DNA from: Ascarosepion bandense
Taxonomy: Eukaryota; Mollusca; Cephalopoda; Sepiida; Sepiidae
Length of the DNA: 64,000 bases
Assembly: GCA_037127315.1 (NCBI GenBank)
Contig: JBBBDQ010001684.1
Location: forward strand, 5,618,775 to 5,682,774
Direction of reading: 5' to 3'
This document shows, piece after piece, positions 1-11,100 of the stretch (the first letter of the stretch is position 1; the number at the start of each line of letters is the position of its first letter). The translations under genes and the position numbers were made by a program. The notes beneath the pieces were generated by a model that saw nothing but the letters and a program-made list of their open reading frames with translations, was not told where the DNA came from and ran no database searches.

Positions 1-1092
1 TCTTAATAGCTACAATCTCTAAAACTGCAAATTCTATGTTAATTTCTATCTTTTACCTACTTGATACCATCCATTTATTGTCTGTTCTTTGGCATCTTAA
101 TAGCTACAATCTCTAAAACTGCAAATTCTATGTTAATTTCTATCTTTTACCTACTTGATACCATCCATTTATTGTCTGTTCTTTGGCATCTTAATAGCTA
201 CAATCTCTAAAACTGCAAATTCTATGTTAATTTCTATCTTTTACCTACTTGATACCATCCATTTATTGTCTGTTCTTTGGCATCTTAATAGCTACAATCT
301 CTAAAACTGCAAATTCTATGTTAATTTCTATCTTTTACCTACTTGATACCATCCATTTATTGTCTGTTCTTTGGCATCTTAATAGCTACAATCTCTAAAA
401 CTGAAAATTCTATGTTAATTTCTATCTTTTACCTACTTGATACCATCCATTTATTGTCTGTTCTTTGGCATCTTAATAGCTACAATCTCTAAAAATGAAA
501 ATTCTATGTTAATTTCTATCTTTTACCTATTTGATACCATCCATTTATTGTCTGTTCTTTGGCATCTTAATAGCTACAATCTCTAAAACTGCAAATTCTA
601 TGTTAATTTCTATCTTTTACCTACTTGATACCATCCATTTATTGTCTGTTCATTGGCATCTTAATAGCTACAATCTCTAAAACTGCAAATTCTATGTTAA
701 TTTCTATCTTTTACCTACTTGATACCATCCATTTATTGTCTGTTCTTTGGCATCTTAATAGCTACAATCTCTAAAACTGCAAATTCTATGTTAATTTCTA
801 TCTTTTACCTACTTGATACCATCCATTTATTGTCTGTTCTTTGGTATCTTAATAGCTACAATCTCTAAAAATGAAAATTCTATGTTAATTTCTATCTTTT
901 ACCTATTTGATACCATCCATTTATTGTCTGTTCTTTGGCATCTTAATAGCTACAATCTCTAAAACTGCAAATTATATGATAATTTCTATCTTTTACCTAC
1001 TTGATACCATCCATTTATTGTCTGTTCTTTGGCATCTTAATAGCTACAATCTCTAAAACTGCAAATTCTATGTTAATTTCTATCTTTTACCT
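1..1092 (+). repeat. 94-bp satellite array, left block (family A)
   Basis: Head-to-tail repeats with an exact 94-bp period: units start at 1, 95, 189, 283, 377, 471, 565, 659, 753, 847, 941 and 1035, giving 11 full units plus 58 bases. The unit runs from TCTTAATAGCTACAATC through ATTTCTATCTTTTACC and CTTGATACCATCC to TGTTCTTTGGCA. I see no insertions or deletions, only scattered substitutions. Recurrent ones are ACTGCAAA versus ACTGAAAA versus AATGAAAA, and CCTACTTG versus CCTATTTG. The units at 471 and 847 carry both AATGAAAA and CCTATTTG, so these variants are linked. The array enters the window from the left, so its true size is unknown. No coding potential: all frames are short and closed. 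The family is not one I recognise. It reappears in phase at 62561. Confidence 0.97.
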
Positions 1093-1096
1093 TAGG
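1090..1096. other. Junction between the 94-bp and 414-bp satellites
   Basis: The last 94-bp unit (from 1035) matches through its position 58, base 1092. From 1093 the sequence is TAGGTTTGGTAT, the family-B monomer. The join is abrupt with at most one shared T. There are no target-site-type duplicated bases, no inverted termini and no spacer. It is the left partner of the junction at 62560/62561, where the 94-bp unit resumes at the next position. Confidence 0.9.
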
Positions 1097-1925
1097 TTTG
1101 GTATATTAGGGTTTTGGTTATATGTAGGAATTCTAAGACCGGCCATTTTTTTTGTTTTTTTTTTATTGTTCTCTGTCATTCCCTTGCTAACTGGACACAT
1201 GGCTTGGAGGTGATTCCCCCCTCCATCACACTACTGTCTGTTACTGCTTGCTTAAGGTAACTTAATCTCTCCAGAACTGTATAGAAGAAACAGAATGAAG
1301 ATAATTTTTGAAATTTTCTTAACTTTTTTCTGTCAGCAAGCCTGCAACTTGGTGAGTTTAGCCAGTGTGATCTTATTTTTTATTATTTTTTGAATTATTT
1401 ATTTACTTATTTTTACTTGTATTTTTTATTTTATTTTATTCTTTTTCGGTTCTTATCTTTTCTGCCTAATTTTTGTGTAAATTGTTCTTAATTATGAAAT
1501 TTAGGTTTGGTATATTAGGGTTTTGGTTATATGTAGGAATTCTAAGACCGGCCATGTTTTTTTTTTGTTTTTTTTTTTTATTGTTCTCTGTCATTCCCTT
1601 GCTAACTGGACACATGGCTTGGAGGTGATTCCCCCCTCCATCACACTACTGTCTGTTACTGCTTGCTTAAGGTAACTTAATCTCTCCAGAACTCTCCAGA
1701 ACTGTATAGAAGAAACAGAATGAAGATAATTTCTGAAATTTTCTTAACTTTTTTCTGTCAGCAAGCCTGCAACTTGGTGAGTTTAGCCAGTGTGATCTTA
1801 TTTTTTATTATTTTTTGAATTATTTATTTACTTATTTTTACTTGTATTTTTTATTTTATTTTATTCTTTTTCGGTTCTTATCTTTTCTGCCTAATTTTTG
1901 TGTAAATTGTTCTTAATTATGAAAT

Positions 1926-1948
1926 TTAGGTTTGGTATATTAGGGTTT
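1926..1948 (+). other. Telomere-like TTAGG and TTAGGGTTT motifs (representative copy)
   Basis: In the reference monomer, TTAGG (1926-1930) and TTAGGGTTT (1940-1948) lie inside two imperfect direct repeats of the form TTAGG-TTTGG-TATAT. The pair recurs in nearly every B copy. The motif is isolated and not reiterated, so this is not a telomeric array. It may be chance or a relic of a shorter ancestral repeat. Confidence 0.5.
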
Positions 1949-1961
1949 TGGTTATATGTAG

Positions 1962-1978
1962 GAATTCTAAGACCGGCC
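1962..1978 (+). other. EcoRI site plus CCGGCC core (representative copy)
   Basis: GAATTC (1962-1967) followed by CCGGCC (1973-1978) marks each monomer. The CCGGCC core contains one of only two CpG dinucleotides in the consensus monomer; the other is in TTCGG near 2296-2300. The core is mostly kept but is altered in some copies, for example near 16414, 19694, 22582, 23802, 24624, 29137, 38239, 50348, 51601 and 54517. EcoRI digestion should give a ladder of about 414 bp. Confidence 0.9.
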
Positions 1979-1981
1979 ATG

Positions 1982-2004
1982 TTTTTTTTTTGTTTTTTTT
2001 TTTT
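1982..2004 (+). repeat. T tract, usually interrupted by one G (representative copy)
   Basis: The reference copy has T10-G-T12 and is followed by ATTG. Across the array the tract is either T-G-T or uninterrupted T of about 15 to 24. On the minus strand it reads CAATAAA followed by an A tract, i.e. a polyadenylation-signal-like hexamer running directly into poly(A). Long uninterrupted tracts occur often left of about 31 kb (for example 5700, 6120, 8184, 10230, 11472, 12727, 13564, 26260 and 27488) and rarely between 39 and 56 kb. Short pure tracts of about 12 to 16 T return in the last 5 kb. Tract length is the least reliable part of the assembly. Confidence 0.85.
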
Positions 2005-2044
2005 ATTGTTCTCTGTCATTCCCTTGCTAACTGGACACATGGCT

Positions 2045-2069
2045 TGGAGGTGATTCCCCCCTCCATCAC
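2045..2069 (+). other. Two mutually exclusive small hairpins (representative copy)
   Basis: TGGAGG (2045-2050) pairs with CCTCCA (2060-2065) across a 9-nt loop. GTGAT (2050-2054) pairs with ATCAC (2065-2069) across a 10-nt loop. The two stems share bases and cannot form together. The block recurs in most copies, with many changes in the C run. Whether it folds in vivo is unknown. Confidence 0.45.
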
Positions 2070-2096
2070 ACTACTGTCTGTTACTGCTTGCTTAAG

Positions 2097-2207
2097 GTAA
2101 CTTAATCTCTCCAGAACTCTCCAGAACTGTATAGAAGAAACAGAATGAAGATAATTTTTGAAATTTTCTTAACTTTTTTCTGTCAGCAAGCCTGCAACTT
2201 GGTGAGT
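2097..2207 (+). other. Intron / 15-nt microexon / donor-like cassette (representative copy)
   Basis: Seen: AAG followed by GTAACT (donor-like, from 2097); TTCTTAAC (branch-point-like, ending near 2173); a T run and CTGTCAG ending at 2186; then 15 nt CAAGCCTGCAACTTG (2187-2201) followed by GTGAGT (2202-2207), a strong donor-like sequence. The implied intron is 90 bp here and 80 bp in copy 1 (1257-1336), both plausible short-intron sizes, and the 15-nt exon is five codons. The cassette recurs in most copies, with common point variants such as CTGCAGCTTG. Inferred: the monomer could descend from a gene fragment, or array transcripts could be spliced. T-rich DNA easily produces acceptor-like sites, so chance is a serious alternative. 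Confidence 0.4.
2109..2128 (+). repeat. 10-bp CTCCAGAACT duplication (representative copy)
   Basis: Two direct copies of CTCCAGAACT, at 2109-2118 and 2119-2128. About half of all B monomers have two copies and the rest have one (for example 1269-1278). By hand tally, two-copy monomers are about 27 of the first 72 and about 52 of the last 74. This makes it a useful marker of monomer subtype. Confidence 0.85.
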
Positions 2208-2220
2208 TTAGCCAGTGTGA

Positions 2221-2300
2221 TCTTATTTTTTATTATTTTTTGAATTATTTATTTACTTATTTTTACTTGTATTTTTTATTTTATTTTATTCTTTTTCGGT
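2221..2300 (+). other. T/A-rich block of the B monomer (representative copy)
   Basis: A stretch made almost only of T and A with regular ATTTA and TTATTT steps. It includes TTATTTATTTA at 2245-2255 and ends at TTCGG. If the plus strand were transcribed, the RNA would contain AU-rich-element-like AUUUA repeats. Most spacing variation outside the T tract falls here. It contains no open frame of interest. Confidence 0.8.
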
Positions 2301-2351
2301 TCTTATCTTTTCTGCCTAATTTTTGTGTAAATTGTTCTTAATTATGAAATT

Positions 2352-2770
2352 TAGGTTTGGTATATTAGGGTTTTGGTTATATGTAGGAATTCTAAGACCG
2401 GCCATGTTTTTTTTTTGTTTTTTTTTTTTTATTGTTCTCTGTCATTCCCTTGCTAACTGGACACATGGCTTGGAGGTGATTCCCCCCTCCATCACACTAC
2501 TGTCTGTTACTGCTTGCTTAAGGTAACTTAATCTCTCCAGAACTCTCCAGAAGAAACAGAATGAAGATAATTTTTGAAATTTTCTTAACTTTTTCTGTCA
2601 GCAAGCCTGCAACTTGGTGAGTTTAGCCAGTGTGATCTTATTTTTTATTATTTTTGAATTATTTATTTACTTATTTTTTACTTGTATTTTTTTTTATTTT
2701 ATTTTATTATTTTTTCGGTTCTTATCTTTTCTGCCTAATTTTTGTGTAAATTGTTCTTAATTATGAAATT
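2352..2770 (+). repeat. B monomer with a 10-bp deletion (shared with copy near 13690)
   Basis: At 2536-2556 the two-copy CTCCAG element runs directly into AAGAAACAG, so AACTGTATAG is missing. The same deletion is at about 13690-13710. The deletion is flanked by a 2-base AG repeat, so recurrent slippage could explain it; otherwise it is a shared derived variant of two copies 11 kb apart. Confidence 0.8.
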
Positions 2771-5035
2771 TAGGTTTGGTATATTAGGGTTTTGGTTATA
2801 TGCTTAGGAATTCTAAGACCGGCCATGTTTTTTTTTTTGTTTTTTTTTATTGTTCTCTGTCATTCCCTTGCTAACTGGACACATGGCTTGGAGGTGATTC
2901 CCCCCTCCATCACACTACTGTCTGTTACTGCTTGCTTAAGGTAACTTAATCTCTCCAGAACTCTCCAGAACTGTATAGAAGAAACAGAATGAAGATAATT
3001 TTTTTGAAATTTTCTTAACTTTTTTCTGTCAGCAAGCCTGCAACTGGTGAGTTTTGTAGTGTGATCTTATTTTTATTATTTTTTGAATTATTTATTTACT
3101 TATTTTTACTTGTATTTTTTATTTTATTTTATTCTTTTTCGGTTCTTATCTTTTCTGCCTAATTTTTGTGTAAATTGTTCTTAATTATGAAATTTAGGTT
3201 TGGTATATTAGGGTTTTGGTTATATGTAGGAATTCTAAGACCGGCCATGTTTTTTTTTTTTATTGTTCTCTGTCATTCCCTTGCTAACTGGACACATGGC
3301 TTGGAGGTGATTCCCCCCTCCATCACACTACTGTCTGTTACTGCTTGCTTAAGGTAACTTAATCTCTCCAGAACTCTCCAGAACTGTATAGAAGAAACAG
3401 AATGAAGATAATTTTGAAATTTTCTTAACTTTTTTCTGTCAGCAAGCCTGCAACTTGGTGAGTTTAGCCAGTGTGATCTTATTTTTTTTATTATTTTTTG
3501 AATTATTTATTTACTTATTTTTACTTGTATTTTTATTTTATTTTATTCTTTTTCGGTTCTTATCTTTTCTGCCTAATTTTTGTGTAAATTGTTCTTAATT
3601 ATGAAATTTAGGTTTGGTATATTAGGGTTTTGGTTATATGTAGGAATTCTAAGACCGGCCATGTTTTTTTTTGTTTTTTTTATTGTTCTCTGTCATTCCC
3701 TTGCTAACTGGACACATGGCTTGGAGGTGATTCCCCCCTCCATCACACTACTACTGTCTGTTACTGCTTGCTTAAGGTAACTTAATCTCTCCAGAACTGT
3801 ATAGAAGAAACAGAATGAAGATAATTTTTGAAATTTTCTTAACTTTTTTCTGTCAGCAAGCCTGCAACTTGGTGAGTTTAGCCAGTGTGATCTTATTTTT
3901 ATTATTTTTTGAATTATTTATTTACTTATTTTTACTTGTATTTTTTATTTTATTTTATTCTTTTTCGGTTCTTATCTTTTCTGCCTAATTTTTGTGTAAA
4001 TTGTTCTTAATTATGAAATTTAGGTTTGGTATATTAGGGTTTTGGTTATATGTAGGAATTCTAAGACCGGCCATGTTTTTTTTTTTGTTTTTTTTTTTAT
4101 TGTTCTCTGTCATTCCCTTGCTAACTGGACACATGGCTTGGAGGTGATTCCCCCCTCCATCACACTACTGTCTGTTACTGCTGGTAACTTAATCTCTCCA
4201 GAACTGTATAGAAGAAACAGAATGAAGATATTTTGAAATTTTCTTAACTTTTTTCTGTCAGCAAGCCTGCAACTTGGTGAGTTTAGCCAGTGTGATCTTA
4301 TTTTTTATTATTTTTGAATTATTTATTTACTTATTTTTACTTGTATTTTATTTTATTTTATTCTTTTTCGGTTCTTATCTTTTCTGCCTAATTTTTGTGT
4401 AAATTGTTCTTAATTATGAAATTTAGGTTTGGTATATTAGGGTTTGGTTATATGTAGGAATTCTAGACCGGCCATGTTTTTTTTTTTGTTTTTTTTTATT
4501 GTTCTCTGTCATTCCCTTGCTAACTGGACACATGGCTTGGAGGTGATTCCCCCCTCCCATCACACTACTGTCTGTTACTGCTTGCTTAAGGTAACTTAAT
4601 CTCTCCAGAACTGTATAGAAGAAACAGAATGAAGATAATTTTTGAAATTTTCTTAACTTTTTTCTGTCAGCAAGCCTGCAACTTGGTGAGTTTAGCCAGT
4701 GTGATCTTATTTTTTATTATTTTTTGAATTATTTATTTACTTATTTTTACTTGTATTTTTTATTTTATTTTATTCTTTTTCGGTTCTTATCTTTTCTGCC
4801 TAATTTTTGTGTAAATTGTTCTTAATTATGAAATTTAGGTTTGGTATATTAGGGTTTTGGTTATATGTAGGAATTCTAAGACCGGCCATGTTTTTTTTTT
4901 TGTTTTTTTTATTGTTCTCTGTCATTCCCTTGCTAACTGGACACATGGCTTGGAGGTGATTCCCCCCTCCATCACACTACTGTCTGTTACTGCTTGCTTA
5001 AGGTAACTTAATCTCCAGAACTGTATAGAAGAAAC

Positions 5036-5160
5036 AGAAGTGAAGATAATTTTGAAATTTTCTTAACTTTTTTCTGTCAGCAAGCCACCATTGGTGAGTT
5101 TGTAGTCTTGATCTTATTTTTTATTATTTTTTTGGTGTTATTTACTTATTTTTACTTGTA
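5036..5160 (+). repeat. Diverged segment of a B monomer
   Basis: The cassette region is altered: AAGCCACCATTGGTGAG replaces the usual 15-nt segment, GTAGTCTTGATC replaces AGCCAGTGTGATC, and the following T/A block reads TTGGTGTTATTTAC. The monomer is otherwise normal. Real divergence and local consensus error cannot be told apart here. Confidence 0.6.
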
Positions 5161-8100
5161 TTTTTTATTTTATTTATTCTTTTTCGGTTCTTATCTTTTC
5201 TGCCTAATTTTTGTGTAAATTGTTCTTAATTATGAAATTTAGGTTTGGTATATTAAGTTTTTGGTTATATGTAGGAATTCTAAGACCGGCCATGTTTTTT
5301 TTTGTTTTTTTTTATTGTTCTCTGTCATTCCCTTGCTAACTGGACACATGGCTTGGAGGTGATTCCCCCCTCCATCACACTACTGTCTGTTACTGCTTGC
5401 TTAAGGTAACCCAATCTCTCCAGAACTGTATAGAAGAAACAGAATGAAGATAATTTTGAAATTTTCTTAACTTTTTCTGTCTTAAGCCTGCAACTTGGTG
5501 AGTTTAGCCAGTGTGATCTTATTTTTTATTATTTTTGAATTATTTATTTACTTATTTTTACTTGTATTTTTATTTTATTTTATTCTTTTTCGGTTCTTAT
5601 CTTTTCTGCCTAATTTTTGTGTAAATTGTTCTTAATTATGAAATTTAGGTTTGGTATATTAGGGTTTTGGTTATATGTAGGAATTCTAAGACCGGCCATG
5701 TTTTTTTTTTTTTTTTTTTTATTGTTCTCTGTCATTCCCTTGCTAACTGGACACATGGCTTGGAGGTGATTCCCCCCTCCATCACACTACTGTCTGTTAC
5801 TGCTTTAGCAAGGTAACCAGTCTCTCCAGAACTCTCCAGAACTGTATAGAAGAAACAGAATGAAGATAATTTCTGAAATTTTCTTAACTTTTTTCTGTCA
5901 GCAAGCCTGCAACTTGGTGAGTTTAGCCAGTGTGATCTTATTTTTTATTATTTTTTGAATTATTTATTTACTTATTTTTACTTGTATTTTTTATTTTATT
6001 TTATTCTTTTTCGGTTCTATCTTTTCTGCCTAATTTTTGTGTAAATTGTTCTTAATTATGAAATTTAGGTTTGGTATATTAGGGTTTTGGTTATATGTAG
6101 GAATTCTAAGACCGGCCATGTTTTTTTTTTTTTTTTTTTTATTGTTCTCTGTCATTCCCTTGCTAACTGGACACATGGCTTGGAGGTGATTCCCCCTCCA
6201 TCACACTACTGTCTGTTACTGCTTGCTTAAGGTAACTTAATCTCTCCAGAACTGTATAGAAGAAACAGAATGAAGATAATTTTTGAAATTTTCTTAACTT
6301 TTCTGTCAGCAAGCCTGCAGCTTGGTGAGTTTAGCCAGTGTGATCTTATTTTTATTATTTTTGAATTATTTATTTACTTATTTTTACTTGTATTTTTTAT
6401 TTTATTTTATTCTTTTTCGGTTCTTATCTTTTCTGCCTAATTTTTGTGTAAATTGTTCTTAATTATGAAATTTAGGTTTGGTATATTAGGGTTTTGGTTA
6501 TATGTAGGAATTCTAAGACCGGCCATGTTTTTTTTTTTTTTTTTTTTATTGTTCTCTGTCATTCCCTTGCTAACTGGACACATGGCTTGGAGGTGATTCC
6601 CCCCTCCATCACACTACTGTCTGTTACTGCTTGCTTAAGGTAACTTAATCTCTCCAGAACTGTATAGAAGAAACAGAATGAAGATAATTTTGAAATTTTC
6701 TTAACTTTTTTCTGTCAGCAAGCCTGCAACTTGGTGAGTTTAGCCAGTGTGATCTTATTTTTTATTATTTTTTGAATTATTTATTTACTTATTTTTACTT
6801 GTATTTTTTATTTTATTTTATTCTTTTTCGGTTCTTATCTTTTCTGCCTAATTTTTGTGTAAATTGTTCTTAATTATGAAATTTAGGTTTGGTATATTAG
6901 GGTTTTTGGTTATATGTAGGAATTCTAAGACCGGCCATGTTTTTTTTTTGTTTTTTTTTTATTGTTCTCTGTCATTCCCTTGCTAACTGGACACATGGCT
7001 TGGAGGTGATTCCCCCCTCCATCCTGCTGTCTGTTACTGCTTGCTTAAGGTAACTTAATCTCTCCAGAACTGTATAGAAGAAACAGAATGAAGATAATTT
7101 TTGAAATTTTCTTAACTTTTTCTGTCAGCAAGCCTGCAACTTGGTGAGTTTAGCCAGTGTGATCTTATTTTTTATTATTTTTTGAATTATTTATTTACTT
7201 ATTTTTACTTGTATTTTTTATTTTATTTTATTCTTTTCGGTTCTTATCTTTTCTGCCTAATTTTTGTGTAAATTGTTCTTAATTATGAAATTTAGGTTTG
7301 GTATATTAGGGTTTTGGTTATATGTAGGAATTCTAAGACCGGCCATGTTTTTTTGTTTTTTTTATTGTTCTCTGTCATTCCCTTGCTAACTGGACACACT
7401 GGCTTGGAGGTGATTCCCCCCTCCATCACACTACTGTCTGTTACTGCTTGCTTAAGGTAACTTAATCTCTCCAGAACTCTCCAGAACTGTATAGAAGAAA
7501 CAGAATGAAGATAATTTTTGAAATTTTCTTAACTTTTCTGTCAGCAAGCCTGCAACTTGGTGAGTTTAGCCAATTGTGATCTTATTTTTATTATTTTTTG
7601 AATTATTTATTTACTTATTTTTACTTGTATTTTTATTTTATTTTATTCTTTTTCGGTTCTTATCTTTTCTGCCTAATTTTTGTGTAAATTGTTCTTAATT
7701 ATGAAATTTAGGTTTGGTATATTAGGGTTTTGGTTATATGTAGGAATTCTAAGACCGGCCATGTTTTTTTTTTGTTTTTTTTTTATTGTTCTCTGTCATT
7801 CCCTTGCTAACTGGACACATGGCTTGGAGGTGATTCCCCCCTCCATCACACTACTGTCTGTTACTGCTTGCTTAAGGTAACTTAATCTCCAGAACTCTCC
7901 AGAACTGTATAGAAGAAACAGAATGAAGATAATTTCTGAAATTTTCTTAACTTTTTTCTGTCAACAAGCCTGCAACTTGGTGAGTTTAGCCAGTGTGATC
8001 TTATTTTTTATTATTTTTTGAATTATTTATTTACTTATTTTTACTTGTATTTTTTATTTTATTTTATTCTTTTTCGGTTCTTATCTTTTCTGCCTAATTT

Positions 8101-11100
8101 TTGTGTAAATTGTTCTTAATTATGAAATTTAGGTTTGGTATATTGGGGTTTTGGTTATATGTAGGAATTCTAAGACCGGCCATGTTTTTTTTTTTTTTTT
8201 TTTTTATTGTTCTCTGTCATTCCCTTGCTAACTGGACACATGGCTTGGAGGTGATTCCCCCCTCCATCACACTACTGTCTGTTATTACTGCTTGCTTAAG
8301 GTAACCAATCTCTCCAGAACTGTATAGAAGAAACAGAATGAAGATAATTTTTGAAATTTTCTTAACTTTTTTCTGTCAGCAAGCCTGCAACTTGGTGAGT
8401 TTAGCCAGTGTGATCTTATTTTTATTATTTTTTGAATTATTTATTTACTTATTTTTACTTATTTTATTTTATTTTTATTCTTTTTCGGTTCTTATCTTTT
8501 CTGCCTAATTTTTTTGTGTAAATTGTTCTTAATTATGAAATTTAGGTTTGGTATATTAGGGTTTTGGTTATATGTAGAATTCTAAGACCGGCCATGTTTT
8601 TTTTTGTTTTTTTTATTGTTCTCTGTCATTCCCTTGCTAACTGGACACATGGCTTGGAGGATTCCCCCCTCCATCACACTACTGTCTGTTACTGCTTGCT
8701 TAGGTAACTTAATCTCTCCAGAACTGTATAGAAGAAACAGAATGAAGATAATTTTGAAATTTTCTTAACTTTTTCTGTCAGCAAGCCTGCAATATGGTGA
8801 GTTTAGCCAGTGTGATCTTATTTTTTATTATTTTTTGAATTATTTATTTACTTATTTTTACTTTATGTTTTTTATTTTATTTTATTCTTTTTCGGTTCTT
8901 ATCTTTTCTGCCTAATTTTTGTGTAAATTGTTCTTAATTATGAAATTTAGGTTTGGTATATTAGGGTTTTGGTTATATGTAGGAATTCTAAGACCGGCCA
9001 TGTTTTTTTTTGTTTTTTTTTATTGTTCTCTGTCATTCCCTTGCTAACTGGACACATGGCTTGGAGGTGATTCCCCCCTCCATCACACTACTGTCTGTTA
9101 CTGCTTGCTTAAGGTAACTTAATCTCCAGAACTCTCCAGAACTGTATAGAAGAAACAGAATGAAGATAATTTCTGAAATTTTCTTAACTTTTTTCTGTCA
9201 GCAAGCCTGCAGCTTGGTGAGTTTAGCCAGTGTGATCTTATTTTTATTATTTTTGAATTATTTTATTTTATTTTTGTATTTTTTATTTTATTTTATTCTT
9301 TTTCGGTTCTTATCTTTTCTGCCTAATTTTTGTGTAAATTGTTCTTAATTATGAAATTTAGGTTTGGTATATTAGGGTTTTGGTTATATGTAGGAATTCT
9401 AAGACCGGCCATGTTTTTTTTTTTTTTTTTTTTTTTTATTGTTCTCTGTCATTCCTTACTAACTGGACACATGGCTTGGAGGTGATTCCCCCCTCCATCA
9501 CACTACTGTCTGTTACTCTTGTATTAGCAATCTCTCCAGAACTGTATAGAAGAAACAGAATGAAGATAATTTTGAAATTTTCTTAACTTTTTTCTGTCAG
9601 CAAGCCTGCAGCTTGGTGAGTTTAGCCAGTGTGATCTTATTTTTATTATTTTTGAGATTATTTATTTACTTATTTTTTACTTGTATTTTTTATTTTATTT
9701 TATTCTTTTCGGTTCTTATCTTTTCTGCCTAATTTTTGTGTAAATTGTTCTTAATTATGAAATTTAGGTTTGGTATATTAGGGTTTTGGTTATGTATGTA
9801 GGAATTCTAAGACCGGCCATGTTTTTTTTGTTTTTTTTATTGTTCTCTGTCATTCCCTTGCTAACTGGACACATGGCTTGGAGGTGATTCCCCCCTCCAT
9901 CACACTACTGTCTGTTACTGCTTGCTTAAGGTAACTTAATCTCTCCAAAACTGTATAGAAGAAACAGAATGAAGATAATTTTGAAATTTTCTTAACTTTT
10001 TTCTGTCAGCAAGCCTGCAACTTGGTGAGTTTAGCCAGTGTGATCTTATTTTTTATTATTTTTTGAATTATTTATTTACTTATTTTTACTTGTATTTTTT
10101 ATTTTATTTTATTCTTTTTCGGTTCTTATCTTTTCTGCCTAATTTTTGTGTAAATTGTTCTTAATTATGAAATTTAGGTTTGGTATATTAGGGTTTTGGT
10201 TATATGTAGGAATTCTAAGACCGGCCATGTTTTTTTTTTTTTTTTTTTTTTTTATTGTTCTCTGTCATTCCCTTGCTAACTGGACACATGGCTTGGAGGT
10301 GATTCCCCCCTCCATCACACTACTGTCTGTTACTGCTTGCTTAAGGTAACTTAATCTCTCCAGAACTCTCCAGAACTGTATAGAAGAAACAGAATGAAGA
10401 TAATTTTTGAAATTTTCTTAACTTTTTTCTGTCAGCAAGCCTGCAACTTGGTGGTGAGTTTAGCCAGTGTGATCTTATTTTTTATTATTTTTTTGAATTA
10501 TTTATTTACTTATTTTTACTTGTATTTTTTATTTTATTTTATTCTTTTTCGGTTCTTATCTTTTCTGCCTAATTTTTGTGTAAATTGTTCTTAATTATGA
10601 AATTTAGGTTTTTGGTATATTAGGGTTTTGGTTATATGTAGGAATTCTAAGACCGGCCATGTTTTTTTTTTGTTTTTTATTGTTCTCTGTCATTCCCTTG
10701 CTAACTGGACACATGGCTTGGAGGTGATTCCCCCCTCCATCACACTACTGTCTGTTACTGCTTGCTTGAGTAACTTAATCTCCAGAACTGTATAGAAAGA
10801 AACAGAATGAAGATAATTTTGAAATTTTCTTAACTTTTTTCTGTCAGCAAGCCTGCAGCTTGGTGAGTTTAGCCAGTGTGATCTATTTTTATTATTTTTT
10901 GAATTATTTATTTACTTATTTTTACTTGTATTTTTATTTTATTTTTATTCTTTTCGGTTCTTATCTTTTCTGCCTAATTTTTGTGTAAATTGTTCTTAAT
11001 TATGAAATTTAGGTTTGGTATATTAGAGGTTTGGTTATATGTAGGAATTCTAAGACCGGCCATGTTTTTTTTTTTGTTTTTTTTTTATTGTTCTCTGTCA

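Larger units (their letters stand above)
1093..2351 (+). repeat. First three B monomers, clean reference copies
   Basis: Copies 1093-1501 (409 bp), 1502-1926 (425 bp) and 1927-2351 (425 bp) are nearly identical. Copy 1 has CCGGCCATTT instead of CCGGCCATG, a shorter T tract, and a single CTCCAGAACT. Copies 2 and 3 have the 10-bp CTCCAGAACT element twice. They are the best guide to the true monomer, since later copies carry many apparent one- or two-base indels. Their similarity at the very edge of the array is notable, because edge copies of satellites are usually the most diverged, as seen at the right end of this same array. Confidence 0.9.

Noticed and set aside
1..1092. Promoters, operators, ribosome binding sites or terminators
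   Set aside because: With no genes to serve, AT-rich matches to such motifs are uninformative in this sequence.
1926..1948. Telomere
   Set aside because: TTAGG/TTAGGG motifs occur only once each per monomer and are never reiterated.
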